This document shows positions 15,898-25,900 of a stretch of DNA of 44,415 bases, piece after piece. A model generated the notes under the pieces. The model ran no database searches. It worked only from the letters and a program-made list of their open reading frames with translations, and was not told where the DNA came from. A program made the position numbers and the translations under genes. The DNA comes from Flammeovirga sp. OC4 (GTDB lineage: Bacteria > Bacteroidota > Bacteroidia > Cytophagales > Flammeovirgaceae): contig NZ_JTAM01000065.1 in assembly GCF_000812565.1 (NCBI RefSeq), positions 1 through 44,415 of the forward strand, read 5' to 3'. The first letter of the stretch is position 1, and every line of letters starts with the position of its first letter.

Positions 15898-15914
15898 TTG
15901 GCACACTTCATGCA
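15898..15914 (+). promoter_or_regulatory. sigma-54 (-24/-12) promoter of groESL
   Basis: TTGGCAC followed by ATGCA has the invariant GG and GC separated by exactly 10 bp, as in the RpoN consensus TGGCAC-N5-TTGCW. The -24 element is perfect; the -12 element has A for the first T. The start point would be near 15925, giving a leader of about 64 nt. Confidence 0.65.
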
Positions 15915-15988
15915 AAAAAGGCAATGAAGATCTTTATTCTTCAAGACTTTTTAGAATAATAAAAATTACAAAAACAGATAAATAAAAA

Positions 15989-16267
15989 ATGTCACAAGTA
16001 AACATTAAACCCCTAGCAGATAGAGTTTTAATTGAGCCTGCAGCTGCAGAAACTCAAACAGCATCAGGTCTTTTTATTCCTGACAATGCGAAGGAAAAGC
16101 CTCAAAGAGGTACTGTTGTAGCGGTTGGTAATGGTACTAAAGATGAGCCTTTAACTGTAAAAGTTGGTGACACTGTCATTTATGGTAAGTACTCGGGAAC
16201 TGAATTAAACGTAGACGGAAGTGATTATTTAATCATGCGTGAGGCTGACATTTTAGCAATCGTATAA
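15989..16267 (+). CDS. groES: co-chaperonin GroES
   Basis: The 92-residue protein is a standard GroES (Cpn10). The N terminus '[12 protein letters not shown]' and the mobile loop '[18 protein letters not shown]', which docks onto GroEL, are both present, as is the closing '[13 protein letters not shown]'. It caps the GroEL ring during ATP-dependent folding in the cytoplasm. It is first in the groESL operon, 96 bp before groEL, and is preceded by a sigma-54-type promoter. Confidence 0.98.
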   Translation: MSQVNIKPLADRVLIEPAAAETQTASGLFIPDNAKEKPQRGTVVAVGNGTKDEPLTVKVGDTVIYGKYSGTELNVDGSDYLIMREADILAIV

Positions 16268-16363
16268 TTGAAATAATACATCTTGAAGGAATTTCCCTTC
16301 ATTATTTAATAAACATAATTTCAACAGAGAATTTATTGTTCTCTAAAAAATATAAAAAATATC

Positions 16364-18004
16364 ATGGCAAAAAATCTTCATTTCGATACTGAAGCAATCG
16401 AAGGATTAAAGAAAGGTGTTGACGCATTAGCGAACGCTGTAAAAGTTACTTTAGGACCAAAAGGACGTAACGTAATTTTAGAAAAATCATTTGGATCACC
16501 TCACGTAACTAAAGATGGTGTATCAGTTGCTAAAGAAATCGAATTAGCAGAGCCAATCGAAAATATGGGTGCTCAATTAGTAAAAGAAGTAGCTTCTAAA
16601 ACTGCTGACGAAGCAGGTGACGGTACTACTACTGCTACTGTATTGACACAAGCGATCTTCACTACAGGTATCAAAAACGTTGTAGCTGGAGCGAACCCAA
16701 TGGACTTGAAACGTGGTATCGACAAAGCGGTTAAAGCTATCGTTGGTGAATTAAAGAACGTTTCTAAGACTGTTGAAACAAACAAAGAAGTTGAGCAAGT
16801 AGCCACTATTTCTGCCAACAACGATGCTGAGATCGGTAAAATGATCGCTGAAGCAATGGAAAAAGTAGGTAAAGATGGTGTAATCACTGTTGAAGAAGCA
16901 AAAGGTACTGAAACTGAAGTAAAAACAGTGGAAGGTATGCAATTTGACCGCGGTTACTTATCTCCATACTTTGTGACTAACACAGAGAAAATGGAAGCGG
17001 ATATGGAGACTCCATATATCTTAATCTATGACAAGAAGGTTTCTACAATGAAAGAATTACTTCCTGTTTTAGAAGCTGTTGCTCAAACTGGTAAGCCATT
17101 AGTAATCATCGCTGAGGATGTTGATTCTGAAGCTTTAGCTACTTTGGTAGTCAACAAAATCCGTGGTGCATTAAAAGTTGCAGCTGTTAAAGCTCCAGGT
17201 TTTGGTGACCGTCGTAAGGCAATGTTACAAGACATCGCTATCTTAACTGGTGGTACTGTAATCTCTGACGAGACGGGTATGAAGCTAGAAGATGCGACTA
17301 TCGACATGCTTGGTACTGCTGAGAAAGTAATCATCGACAAAGACAATACTGTTGTTGTAAATGGTGCTGGTTCTGCTGAAGCTGTTGCTGCTCGTGTTGC
17401 TGAGATCCGTGTTCAAATCGAAAACACTACTTCAGATTACGACAAAGAGAAATTACAAGAGCGTTTAGCGAAGTTAGCAGGTGGTGTAGCAATTATCTAC
17501 ATCGGTGCTGCGACTGAAACTGAAATGAAAGAGAAGAAAGACCGTGTGGATGATGCTTTGGCAGCTACACGTGCGGCAGTTGAAGAAGGAATCATCGTTG
17601 GTGGTGGTACTGCTTTATTACGTGCTTCTGCTGTTCTTGACGCAGTTGAAACTGCTCACCCTGATGAAGCTATCGGTGTTCAAATCATCAAAACTGCTAT
17701 CCAATCTCCTTTAAGAACGATCTTAGGAAACGCTGGGTTAGAAGCTTCAGTTATCGTAAACAAAATCTTAGAAGGTGAAGGTAACTTCGGTTTCAACGCT
17801 CGTACTGAAGAGTACCAAGACTTAGTTGAGGCTGGTGTAATCGACCCAACTAAAGTAACTCGTTTAGCTTTAGAGCACGCTGCTTCTGTTGCTTCATTGT
17901 TATTGACTACGGATTGTGTAGTTTCTAATGAGAAGGAAGAAGGTGGTGCTGCTGCCGCTCCTGCTATGCCTCCAATGGGTGGTGGTATGCCAGGTATGAT
18001 GTAA
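16364..18004 (+). CDS. groEL: chaperonin GroEL
   Basis: The 546-residue protein is a full-length GroEL (Cpn60). Family landmarks are '[15 protein letters not shown]', the nucleotide-binding '[12 protein letters not shown]' (Asp of the ATPase site), '[16 protein letters not shown]', and the flexible C-terminal Gly-Met tail '[10 protein letters not shown]'. It forms the double heptameric ring with GroES. The coding sequence is rich in GCT, CGT and GGT codons compared with its neighbours, as expected of a highly expressed gene. A strong terminator follows. Confidence 0.99.
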   Translation: MAKNLHFDTEAIEGLKKGVDALANAVKVTLGPKGRNVILEKSFGSPHVTKDGVSVAKEIELAEPIENMGAQLVKEVASKTADEAGDGTTTATVLTQAIFTTGIKNVVAGANPMDLKRGIDKAVKAIVGELKNVSKTVETNKEVEQVATISANNDAEIGKMIAEAMEKVGKDGVITVEEAKGTETEVKTVEGMQFDRGYLSPYFVTNTEKMEADMETPYILIYDKKVSTMKELLPVLEAVAQTGKPLVIIAEDVDSEALATLVVNKIRGALKVAAVKAPGFGDRRKAMLQDIAILTGGTVISDETGMKLEDATIDMLGTAEKVIIDKDNTVVVNGAGSAEAVAARVAEIRVQIENTTSDYDKEKLQERLAKLAGGVAIIYIGAATETEMKEKKDRVDDALAATRAAVEEGIIVGGGTALLRASAVLDAVETAHPDEAIGVQIIKTAIQSPLRTILGNAGLEASVIVNKILEGEGNFGFNARTEEYQDLVEAGVIDPTKVTRLALEHAASVASLLLTTDCVVSNEKEEGGAAAAPAMPPMGGGMPGMM

Positions 18005-18027
18005 GAATTCATCAAGTAGTTATATAT

Positions 18028-18068
18028 AAAAAGAGTTTGCTTCATTATTTTGAGGCAAACTCTTTTTT
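18028..18068 (+). terminator. Rho-independent terminator of groESL
   Basis: The stem AAGAGTTTGC/GCAAACTCTT (around 18031-18040 and 18055-18064), extended inward by four pairs, is followed by a T-run. A-rich sequence on the left makes it partly bidirectional for the convergent PAS gene. Confidence 0.9.
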
Positions 18069-18079
18069 GTGTTTCTATA

Positions 18080-18098
18080 AATGTACACGATGTACATT
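18080..18098. repeat. 8-bp inverted repeat between convergent genes
   Basis: AATGTACA and TGTACATT form perfect arms around a CGA centre, 5 bp beyond the stop of the PAS gene. It may be a small 3' hairpin for that gene or a protein site. There is no T-run. Confidence 0.4.
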
Positions 18099-18103
18099 CG
18101 ATT

Positions 18104-18703
18104 TTAATTTTTAACTGAAATACCTTTTGATAATAGCCGAACTAAACGGTGGATTTTCACATCAATTTTTTCAAGGTTATCTTTTACTACTTTTAATAAA
18201 GTATTTTTTTCTGCTGGGGACACATCAACGGTTTCAAAAAGCTCAAATACACCTAATGAGGTCGATAAATCACCTCTTAAATTATGAGATGTATAATCTA
18301 AAGCGCGTGTTAAAACAGCGTTTTCATTTTCAATTTTATTGATATAGGAAAACAGTTTTGATTCATCTGAATAAATGGAAACGATTAAACCACAAGAGAG
18401 CTTTTGAACTCTATTGGTTCTGTACAAAGTCGTCTCATTATCCACGACATAACCTTTTATTGGCATTTCAGAGGGGACTCCGGTTTTGTAAACTTCTTCA
18501 AGAATTTCTATAAGTCCAAATTCAAAAACATTCGGGAAGATATCGTGTATTTTTTTTCCAATCACATCCAATCCTTCCACGCCATCCATCATTTTACCTG
18601 ATGGGTTGTAATACACAAATTCGTAATTATTTTTACTCAAACGTTTATAAACTGCTACCCCAAGTTTACAGTTTTCATAAAAATTAAGTAGCTCTTCATT
18701 CAT
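18104..18703 (-). CDS. PAS-DHp protein lacking a kinase ATPase domain
   Basis: The 199-residue protein has an N-terminal PAS-like domain (about 5-115; 'NYEFVYYNPSGKMMDGVEGLDVIGKKIHDIFP') and then a helical region with a histidine-kinase H-box at His140 ('DYTSHNLRGDLSTSLGVFEL') and a second helix ending at the C terminus. The catalytic HATPase_c domain that should follow is absent, and the gene stops normally before the groEL terminator, so this is not an obvious frameshift. It could be phosphorylated by another kinase, act as a phosphotransfer protein, or be a remnant. It has no signal peptide or membrane segment. No response regulator is adjacent. Confidence 0.7.
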   Translation of the reverse strand: MNEELLNFYENCKLGVAVYKRLSKNNYEFVYYNPSGKMMDGVEGLDVIGKKIHDIFPNVFEFGLIEILEEVYKTGVPSEMPIKGYVVDNETTLYRTNRVQKLSCGLIVSIYSDESKLFSYINKIENENAVLTRALDYTSHNLRGDLSTSLGVFELFETVDVSPAEKNTLLKVVKDNLEKIDVKIHRLVRLLSKGISVKN

Positions 18704-18842
18704 ATTTTGGAATTATTAATCATGTTGTAGGGGTTAAGAATATATTAAAAATAACATTATTCACTACAAAATGAAAGAGTTACCAGCTAAATCGCGACGA
18801 ATTGCCCCTTATTTATAAACATTATTGAACAGAAAATAGAAC

Positions 18843-19973
18843 TTATAGGAATAAATCACTAGCGATCTGATCAGCGAATAATTTCCCGGATGAAGATAAA
18901 ATGAGCTTATTCTCTTTCCAAACGAGCCATCCTGCATCATTCATTTTTTCTAATTCTTTCTTTTTCTCTTCTTTAAGATCGAATTGATATATATTTTTCA
19001 AATGCTCTGTATCACACCCCCAACTAGTTCTGAGTGTTGTCAGAAGATACTCGTTGATACCATCTTCCCTAGTGAGATGTTCTACTTCACAATCTAGTTT
19101 ATGATGGTTAAGAATAGATTTATAATATTTTGGATTATTAGAAACATTGTATTGCCTTCGCTTATGACCATCAAAGGAATGAGCTCCAGGACCTATTCCT
19201 AAATAAGGTTTACCCTGCCAATACGAACTATTATGTTTAGAATAAAACCCTTCCTTAGCAAAATTTGAAATCTCATATTGTTCATACCCTTTTCTTCTTA
19301 AGGTTTGAACCAAGTATTCAAACTGTTCTGCTGCAAACTCATCTTCAGCAGGCTTAAATTTCCCTGTTTTTGACCATTGGCCCAAAGCCGTTTTAGGTTC
19401 AACGGTTAAACAGTAAGAAGAGATATGAGGCACATTTAATTCTAAAGCTGTCGCTAGATCGTTTTCCCAAATCGAATGATCGGAAGCAGGTATTCCATAA
19501 ATCAGATCTATAGTAAGGTTTGAAAAGCCTGCATCTTGAGCCATTTTGACACACTGCTTACTTTCTTCAGCGTTATGAGCTCTATTCATCATTTTCAAAT
19601 GAGGTTCATGAAACGATTGGAGGCCAATACTCAATCGATTCACCCCTAGCGATGCCAGTTCTTTTAATTTTGAGGTTGTCAAATCATCTGGATTTGCCTC
19701 TAGTGTCAACTCTAGGTTTTCACTATCAATAGTAAAGTTTTTGTTGATTCCTTCTAGTAAATTTCCTAATTCTTGCGTAGATAAGATGGATGGCGTGCCG
19801 CCTCCAAAATAAATTGTTTGAATTTTTTCAGAAAGAAAACCCTTTTGCATCTCGATTTCCTTCAACATGGAATCCAACACTAAATCTTTGGTTTTCAAAG
19901 ATGTACTGAAGTGAAAATCGCAATAATGACATGCTTGTTTACAAAAAGGAATATGTAAATAAATCCCGCTCAC
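18843..19973 (-). CDS. hemW: HemW-like radical SAM heme chaperone
   Basis: The protein (376 residues) is a HemW/oxygen-independent coproporphyrinogen oxidase-like radical SAM enzyme. The CX3CX2C cluster is Cys11, Cys15, Cys18 in 'PFCKQACHYCDFHF', followed by 'YFGGGTPS' and 'SIGLQSFHEPHLKMMNRAH'. The length and motif order match HemW, which inserts heme into proteins, rather than the longer true HemN. The frame is open upstream to an ATG at 20081, but that adds 36 unusual residues. The GTG at 19973 places 'SGIYLHIPFCKQACHYC' at the N terminus, as in relatives, so I prefer it. Confidence 0.88.
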   Translation of the reverse strand: MSGIYLHIPFCKQACHYCDFHFSTSLKTKDLVLDSMLKEIEMQKGFLSEKIQTIYFGGGTPSILSTQELGNLLEGINKNFTIDSENLELTLEANPDDLTTSKLKELASLGVNRLSIGLQSFHEPHLKMMNRAHNAEESKQCVKMAQDAGFSNLTIDLIYGIPASDHSIWENDLATALELNVPHISSYCLTVEPKTALGQWSKTGKFKPAEDEFAAEQFEYLVQTLRRKGYEQYEISNFAKEGFYSKHNSSYWQGKPYLGIGPGAHSFDGHKRRQYNVSNNPKYYKSILNHHKLDCEVEHLTREDGINEYLLTTLRTSWGCDTEHLKNIYQFDLKEEKKKELEKMNDAGWLVWKENKLILSSSGKLFADQIASDLFL

Positions 19974-20100
19974 AATTTTTTTTAAAAATATTTGATTTTT
20001 TTTGTCTATGCTCCAACTTTGATTGTCTATATATAAGAATACAAAATATGTAAAGAAATTATATATACACACTCTATTCATTTGACGATAATATTGTTTA

Positions 20101-20126
20101 GAAACACCTTTTATTAAGGGTGTTTC
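20101..20126. terminator. hairpin between yhhN-like gene and hemW
   Basis: The stem GAAACACC/GGTGTTTC (20101-20108 with 20119-20126) has a T-run only on the plus strand, where no gene ends. On the minus strand, where yhhN-like ends, the tail is not T-rich, so function as a terminator is doubtful. Confidence 0.4.
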
Positions 20127-20132
20127 TTTTTT

Positions 20133-20843
20133 TTATTGCTCGCCTTCTACTGACATTCCTCTTGTGATACAGACTTGTGCCAAAATATAAGTCAGCATTA
20201 TATATACTTCAGAAATATCTACAGACTGAAAATTCTTATAGCCAATCATCATATCAGATCCTATAAATAATAAGCCACCCAAACAGGTTAACGCCCCCCA
20301 TATGTTTTTCTTTCTGATCATTCTTATAACCGTAAAAGAAAACATGACAGAAATGACAATACTATACATAATGATTGGCAAAGCCATCACTTCATTATTT
20401 CCACCTATCTGATTTCCTAAATACCCACCAACGAATAGTAAAGGGAGTGTAACAATAAACAGCCATTTATAATTTCCCTTCACACTAGAAAAAAATAAAG
20501 CAATGATATACAATAAATGACTCACTAAAAAGCAGAATAAGGCAATCATCATAATGTCTTGGTCTTCATTGAACATCATATATAAATCGCCTAACCAAGC
20601 AAAGAAAAAACCAATCATCATACTTTTATAGATAATTGAATTTTCAGACTTTTCCTGCCAAGTAGTGGAAAAATAAATTGCAATAAAAGGTATGATAAAG
20701 GGTTTTGAATAAATAATAAGAATATCACTATCGATATAATTACCATATAGATTGAGTAATGAAATACTTATAAATAATAACCAAAATACATTTTTCTGTG
20801 ATCTGTTTAATGGTTCTTTTACTGCTTTTGATGATTCTGACAT
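20133..20843 (-). CDS. YhhN/TMEM86-family membrane protein
   Basis: The 236-residue protein has about eight hydrophobic segments. The family pattern shows in 'YSKPFIIPFIAIYF' and 'FAWLGDLYMMF', matching YhhN/TMEM86, whose animal members are lysoplasmalogenases that hydrolyse vinyl-ether lysolipids. The bacterial function is not well established. It lies 159 bp upstream of hemW on the same strand (using the GTG start) and may share a transcript. Confidence 0.75.
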   Translation of the reverse strand: MSESSKAVKEPLNRSQKNVFWLLFISISLLNLYGNYIDSDILIIYSKPFIIPFIAIYFSTTWQEKSENSIIYKSMMIGFFFAWLGDLYMMFNEDQDIMMIALFCFLVSHLLYIIALFFSSVKGNYKWLFIVTLPLLFVGGYLGNQIGGNNEVMALPIIMYSIVISVMFSFTVIRMIRKKNIWGALTCLGGLLFIGSDMMIGYKNFQSVDISEVYIMLTYILAQVCITRGMSVEGEQ

Positions 20844-20945
20844 TCTAAACTTTCTTTTCTATATCCTTTATTTCTGTAATCACTTATTCAACTGCTTTTA
20901 AAACTACGTCTGTAGATTACATATTGCATCGAACTAAAATAAAAA

Positions 20946-20984
20946 GACTTTGTATATTATCCTTAAAGAACAATATACAAAGTC
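20946..20984 (-). terminator. Rho-independent terminator of the adaptor gene
   Basis: A perfect 13-bp stem (20946-20958 with 20972-20984) is followed on the minus strand by CTTTTTATTTT. It lies 27 bp downstream of the adaptor stop. Confidence 0.85.
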
Positions 20985-21011
20985 AGTGTTAGATCTAAAT
21001 TTTAACGATTA

Positions 21012-22394
21012 TTATTCCCAAGGCTTCTTGTTTGCCTCTTCGTCACTCATTGCCTCCACTTTATCTCCATTGGAAAGTGTTTCCGAAACGACTCTAAAAG
21101 GACCTCTTACCACAACATCTCCTTCATAAATACCATCAACAATTTCGATATTTTCAAAATCACTAACTCCTGTTTTGACGATTCTTGCTTCTACTTTTTG
21201 AGATTCTTTATTGTAAACAAATACAACTTCTTCCAATTCATTATCTTTCGCATCTTTAGCGATTTTTACCTCTCCCTCCTCTTTCTCTTTTTCAGCATTA
21301 GCTTCTTCATTTTTTTCCAATTCAAACCTCTTTCTTGTGGTTACAGCTGTTAATGGAACAATCCAAATATCCTTTTTCGTTTGAGTAATAATATCAACAC
21401 TTGCCGTCATCCCTGGTCTAAATGGCGATTCAGAGCTTTTGTTCTCTGCCAACAAATTTGAATATGAAGAAGGTAGTATTCTGATTTTCACCTCAAACTC
21501 AGTCACAACATCTGTACTTGTTGTTTCATTTGCTGAGTTGGCAATAGCTGTTACTATACCTTTAAATTTAAGATCTTGATAAGAGTAAGCATCAACATCA
21601 ATAATAGCGGTATCACCTTCATGAATACGAATGATATCATTTTCGTTTACATCTACTCTAGTTTCCATTTCAGCAAGGTTTGCAATACGCATCAACTCCG
21701 TAGCTGACATTTGACGCGCACCTACAACCATTTCACCTTTTTCAACGGATAACTTGGAAACAACACCAGACATTGGTGCAAAAATCTTTGTCAACATCAA
21801 ACTTTCTTTCGCATCATCTACCTGTGCTACTGCACTTTTCACGGTATATTCTGAAGCTCTTACACTTTCTTTTGCAGCTTTCAAGTTCGCTTGGGCAATT
21901 TCATAATCTGCTTTACTATTTTCATAGTCTTGATCAGAAATCACCTTATCTTTCCATAGGTTCTCATTTCTTTTAAAAGTCAATTCTGCTTGATGCAATC
22001 TTGCTTCATTTTGGGCTTCATCAGCTCTTGATCTCGCCAACTGTGCTTTTTGAGCGTTTAAGGATGCTCTTGCTTGATCTAAGGCCGACTGAAAGTTATC
22101 AGGTCTAATTTGTGCAAGTAATTGTTTGGTGTTTACGGAATCACCTTCTTGAACATACAGCTCTCTAATTTCGCCAGAAACCTCAGAAGAAAGGTTTACT
22201 TCATTGATCGGTTGTACCCTGCCTGAAGCAGATACTTTTTCGGTAATTTTTCCTTTTGTGGCTACCGCAAATTCAACTTTGGTAACAACTTCTTTATTTT
22301 TGTTGTAAAAATATCCTACTATTCCGATGATAATGACTGCTATTCCGAGGCCAATATAAATTTTAGTATTCGATTGTTTGCGCTTCTTAGCCAT
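21012..22394 (-). CDS. periplasmic adaptor subunit (HlyD/MacA type)
   Basis: The 460-residue protein is a membrane-fusion adaptor. It has one N-terminal transmembrane anchor (about 11-28), a lipoyl-like segment ('KVSASGRVQPINEVNLSSEVSG' seen as SG.V.P...V..S..SG.I), a coiled-coil hairpin (about 100-190) rich in Ala, Gln and Lys, and a beta-barrel region. It would bridge an inner-membrane ABC or RND pump to an outer-membrane channel. A charged insert rich in Glu and Lys (about 360-385) interrupts the C-terminal domain. No pump or TolC gene lies beside it in this window, so its partner is unknown. It has its own terminator and a TACTTTTG -7-like element at 22479-22472. Confidence 0.85.
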   Translation of the reverse strand: MAKKRKQSNTKIYIGLGIAVIIIGIVGYFYNKNKEVVTKVEFAVATKGKITEKVSASGRVQPINEVNLSSEVSGEIRELYVQEGDSVNTKQLLAQIRPDNFQSALDQARASLNAQKAQLARSRADEAQNEARLHQAELTFKRNENLWKDKVISDQDYENSKADYEIAQANLKAAKESVRASEYTVKSAVAQVDDAKESLMLTKIFAPMSGVVSKLSVEKGEMVVGARQMSATELMRIANLAEMETRVDVNENDIIRIHEGDTAIIDVDAYSYQDLKFKGIVTAIANSANETTSTDVVTEFEVKIRILPSSYSNLLAENKSSESPFRPGMTASVDIITQTKKDIWIVPLTAVTTRKRFELEKNEEANAEKEKEEGEVKIAKDAKDNELEEVVFVYNKESQKVEARIVKTGVSDFENIEIVDGIYEGDVVVRGPFRVVSETLSNGDKVEAMSDEEANKKPWE

Positions 22395-22509
22395 ATTGCT
22401 CTAAAAGTTTTCGACAGATTTGTTAATTTTGATCTATTTGAATTTAAAAAAGTAAATTAATAGAATACTTTCAAAAGTACTACGTTATAATAGTATAACT
22501 TTTACCATT

Positions 22510-22794
22510 ATGTCTATTTATCGTAGTTTATTTGATCTGATGCTCGGAAAATGGATTCGTTTTAACAATAAAGACTATCCTTCGGGTAAAATAATAAAAA
22601 TAAATTCTGCTTGGATTGATTACTTAAATACCTATCAATTATCCATTACTATTGAACAAAGTACTAAAGAAACCTCCATTGTAAGAATTCCGTTAGAAAA
22701 TGACTCTGAAGACTTTTATATCAAATTCTTAAGAGGTAGTCTTGGAACATTATTCGATTCTGACAGAGAACTTGAGGATAATTTAGTTTGCTAA
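22510..22794 (+). CDS. small hypothetical protein
   Basis: The 94-residue protein belongs to no family I recognise. It is a soluble, mixed alpha/beta-looking sequence beginning 'MSIYRSLFDLMLGKWIRF' with no signal peptide or clear motif. It is divergent from the adaptor gene, with 115 bp between starts, and is followed by a strong terminator, which supports it being a real transcribed gene. Confidence 0.6.
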   Translation: MSIYRSLFDLMLGKWIRFNNKDYPSGKIIKINSAWIDYLNTYQLSITIEQSTKETSIVRIPLENDSEDFYIKFLRGSLGTLFDSDRELEDNLVC

Positions 22795-22833
22795 TCAGTT
22801 GGTTATTATTTTAGGATTAAAAACTTTCAATCA

Positions 22834-22872
22834 CAAAAAAAGAGAAGCTTCATCACAAAGCTTCTCTTTTTT
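22834..22872. terminator. bidirectional terminator
   Basis: A long perfect stem, AGAGAAGCTT/AAGCTTCTCT extended by A- and T-runs (22835-22850 with 22858-22872, loop CATCACA), lies between the small plus-strand gene and the amylase 3' end on the minus strand. Confidence 0.9.
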
Positions 22873-22903
22873 ATTTGCTCAACAGTACAACTTCTCACGA
22901 AGT

Positions 22904-25900
22904 CTACTTTCTAATTACTTTCTTCACCACTCTTCCTTTTGAAGTGTTGATATCCACAAAGTAAATTCCTGCTGAGACTTCCGATAAATCTAAGGTCATT
23001 GCGAAATTAGAAATTCTCACTTGACCCGATAACACAACTCTACCCGTATTGTCTCTTAATTGATAAGTTACGTCGCCTACCAGACTATCTCCGAAAATAC
23101 TTATTTCAGAAGATGTTGGGTTAGGGTAAACAGAAACTGAATTTGATAATTCATCATCTTCAATCGCTGTAGGTTCATCAGGCTCAATTGAATACGTTAA
23201 TTCATCAATATTGGCCTTCACAGTGAAAGTACCTGTCTCAGGTACCTCAATGTCTCCTCCTTCACCTTTAGCGACTTTTAATTTACCATCACTTTCGTGT
23301 CCCCATTGTCCACCGTTCCAATCTTTTTGGTCAATGAACTTGAAGATCTGTCCTTTTGTAAGAGCGGCATCCTCTAAATAGAATCCTCCTTCTCCATCAG
23401 ATAACATTTCAATGGCATTAGCTGGATTCCATTCAATACCTAAAACATCACCTACAATATATAATTTCTTATTATTTTCAACGAAGTCAACAAATACTGG
23501 TCCCTCTGAAGCATCAGAATTTGCATCGTCAAATTTCAATGATAATTCATAAGGTTTTGCTTCATCACCTAATTCAAAGAAATCTTTAGGAACGAAAGAA
23601 GCAACATACTTATCACCCTCTTTCACCATATTCATTGATTTCTCATTCGTGATATTTCCTGAACCGTACTCATCCAAAATTAATCCCGCTGTCATTGAAA
23701 TTGTTGTACCAAATTCTTGATCGCTACGAGCTGGGTTAAAATACACCTTGATTTCATCTTCTTCAACGAAGCCATATGGAGTTACTTCCACCATTGGAAC
23801 GAATCCAGTAACCAATCCATCTGCTGGGTATTCTACTGCTTTATTTACTAAAACAATAAATTCTGAAGGGTTTAAAGTGATTGCTCCACTACCTGCATAC
23901 TCTTTACCATTTTCAAAATAGCTATACCAAGTGTCACCGTCAGCACTAAAGTCATAAGTGTGTTCCTCTAATGCTTGTAACGTGAAGTTACCAATGATTC
24001 TTACTTTTGCATCTGCTCCATTTAAAGCGATTGTTTTCACTTCATCAGATAGATTATAAGTATAATCCGCATCTGCTAGAGCACCTAAGTTTTCATCATG
24101 TCTTAGTTTCAATAAAGCGGCATAAGTATCATACAATTGTTGACGAATTGCATCATTTTCAGTATCGAATTCTGAGATCAAAGGTTTTCTTGCTGTTCTA
24201 TTACCTCCATCAATTTCACCTTGATATTCTACTTGATTGATCGATACATTGTAACCTACTTCACCATATTGCCAGATCATTTTTGGACCAGGTACCATGA
24301 AGAAGAATGCAGCAGCTAATTTCTCTCTGTCAATACCATTTTGAAGCACTTTTAAGTCATATGTTTGGTATCTTGATCCATAGTTTTCTGAATCGAAAAT
24401 CAAACGTTCCTCATCATGTGATTCCATATAAGACATCACACCGTGAATTGGCATTCCTCTTTCTCTTGGTGATTGCCAAGAAATATTTTTGTTTCCGCCT
24501 TTTACAATGTCTCTGAAGTCATGGTTAATGTTACCCCATAATGAAATACCTGCATTTGCCAATTCTACTTCCTCTTCATTATCAGAAAGGTGCTCAAACA
24601 CTACATACGCATTAGCATTTCTAGCAAGAATCTCATCTTTCATTCTTGTTAGTAAGCGTATTCTATCAGTATCTTTTTTACTTCCCCAGAAGTCATCCTC
24701 TCCTTTAATGTTATTACTAAAGCCTTTTGTAAAGTCAAATCTGAAACCATCTACATGATAATATTTCATCCAGTGTGCATTTACACTATCCACTAATGCT
24801 TGAGTGTACTTGCTTTCATGATCGAAATCTGCACCCCATTGTAAGCCTTCATTTTCAAAGTTAGATTCTTCATTGAACCATGGGTTATCAGCAGAAGGAT
24901 CACCAAACTCACCATCAGTATTGTACATTCTGATCATTGGAGATGAATGGAAAGAGTGATTCAATACCAAGTCAATAATCACCGCAATACCTCTACCGTG
25001 TGCTTCGTCAATGAATTCCATCAACTTTGTTTTTGGTCCATAATATTTATCAGGAGCAAAGTAGAAGTTAGGATTATAACCCCAAGAATCATTGCCTTCA
25101 AACTCGTTTACTGGCATTAGGTGAATTGTATTTGCACCTAAATCCTTGATGTAATCTAATTTTTGAATTGCCTCTTCATACGTATCATTTGCTACAAAAT
25201 CTCTGATATGCAATTCATAAACTACTGCTTCTGCTAAAGGTGCAGCTGTAAAGTCAGTGTTCTTCCAATCATAAGTAGGTTGGTTGATTTGTAAAACTGA
25301 CGCTCTTTTGTCTGTTTTACCTTCAGGGTAAGCAATTAGATTCGGATATCTTTCATAATCTTGATTGATGTATTTATCATCATAAGGATCTGATACTTTT
25401 TCAGTATATGGATCTGCAATTTTTACAGTACCATCAATTAAATATTGATAGATATATTCAGCATCAGGATCTAAGTCTGTAAATGTGTACCACCAGTAGT
25501 TCTCCTCCGCTTCTTCGTCTAACTTCATTGGGTAAGCCGACAAATCACTCCAGTCATTGAAACTACCAATTACATTCACAAAATTCTTCTTTTGGGCTGG
25601 GTCTTGTAAGACTAATGTCACTTCTGATCCATTATAGTTAGGACCTAACAAAGTAGCATATGCAGGTCTATCAGCTTTTTCTACTGTTTTACCTACTACA
25701 AAATTTAATGTTTGCGCGTCTGTTAATCCTCCTGAAGATGCAGAAATTTCAATTTTCAAATCTCCTGCCGGAGCACTTTGAATTGTATGTGTGATTGAAG
25801 TTCCCTCAACAGATGCTACTTCAGTGTCATTGACTTTGATAACCAATTGTGAAGTTGCAGGAGAAGTCGCTTCGATTTCAACTTTATCACCTTCAACGAA

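Larger units (their letters stand above)
15545..15988. other. divergent control region of sulP and groESL (444 bp)
   Basis: No ORF is seen. The left end holds the sulP promoter and its Crp/Fnr-type site. The right end holds a sigma-54 promoter and dyad for groES. The middle 250 bp is AT-rich without evident structure. No CIRCE element (the HrcA operator TTAGCACTC-N9-GAGTGCTAA) was found before groES. Confidence 0.6.

Noticed and set aside
16573-17346. Long open frames antisense to groEL
   Set aside because: They arise from the codon bias of the highly expressed groEL gene and encode no recognisable protein.
19974-20081. Upstream ATG extension of hemW
   Set aside because: The added 36 residues do not resemble HemW and run through the promoter-like AT-rich region; the GTG at 19973 gives the family N terminus.
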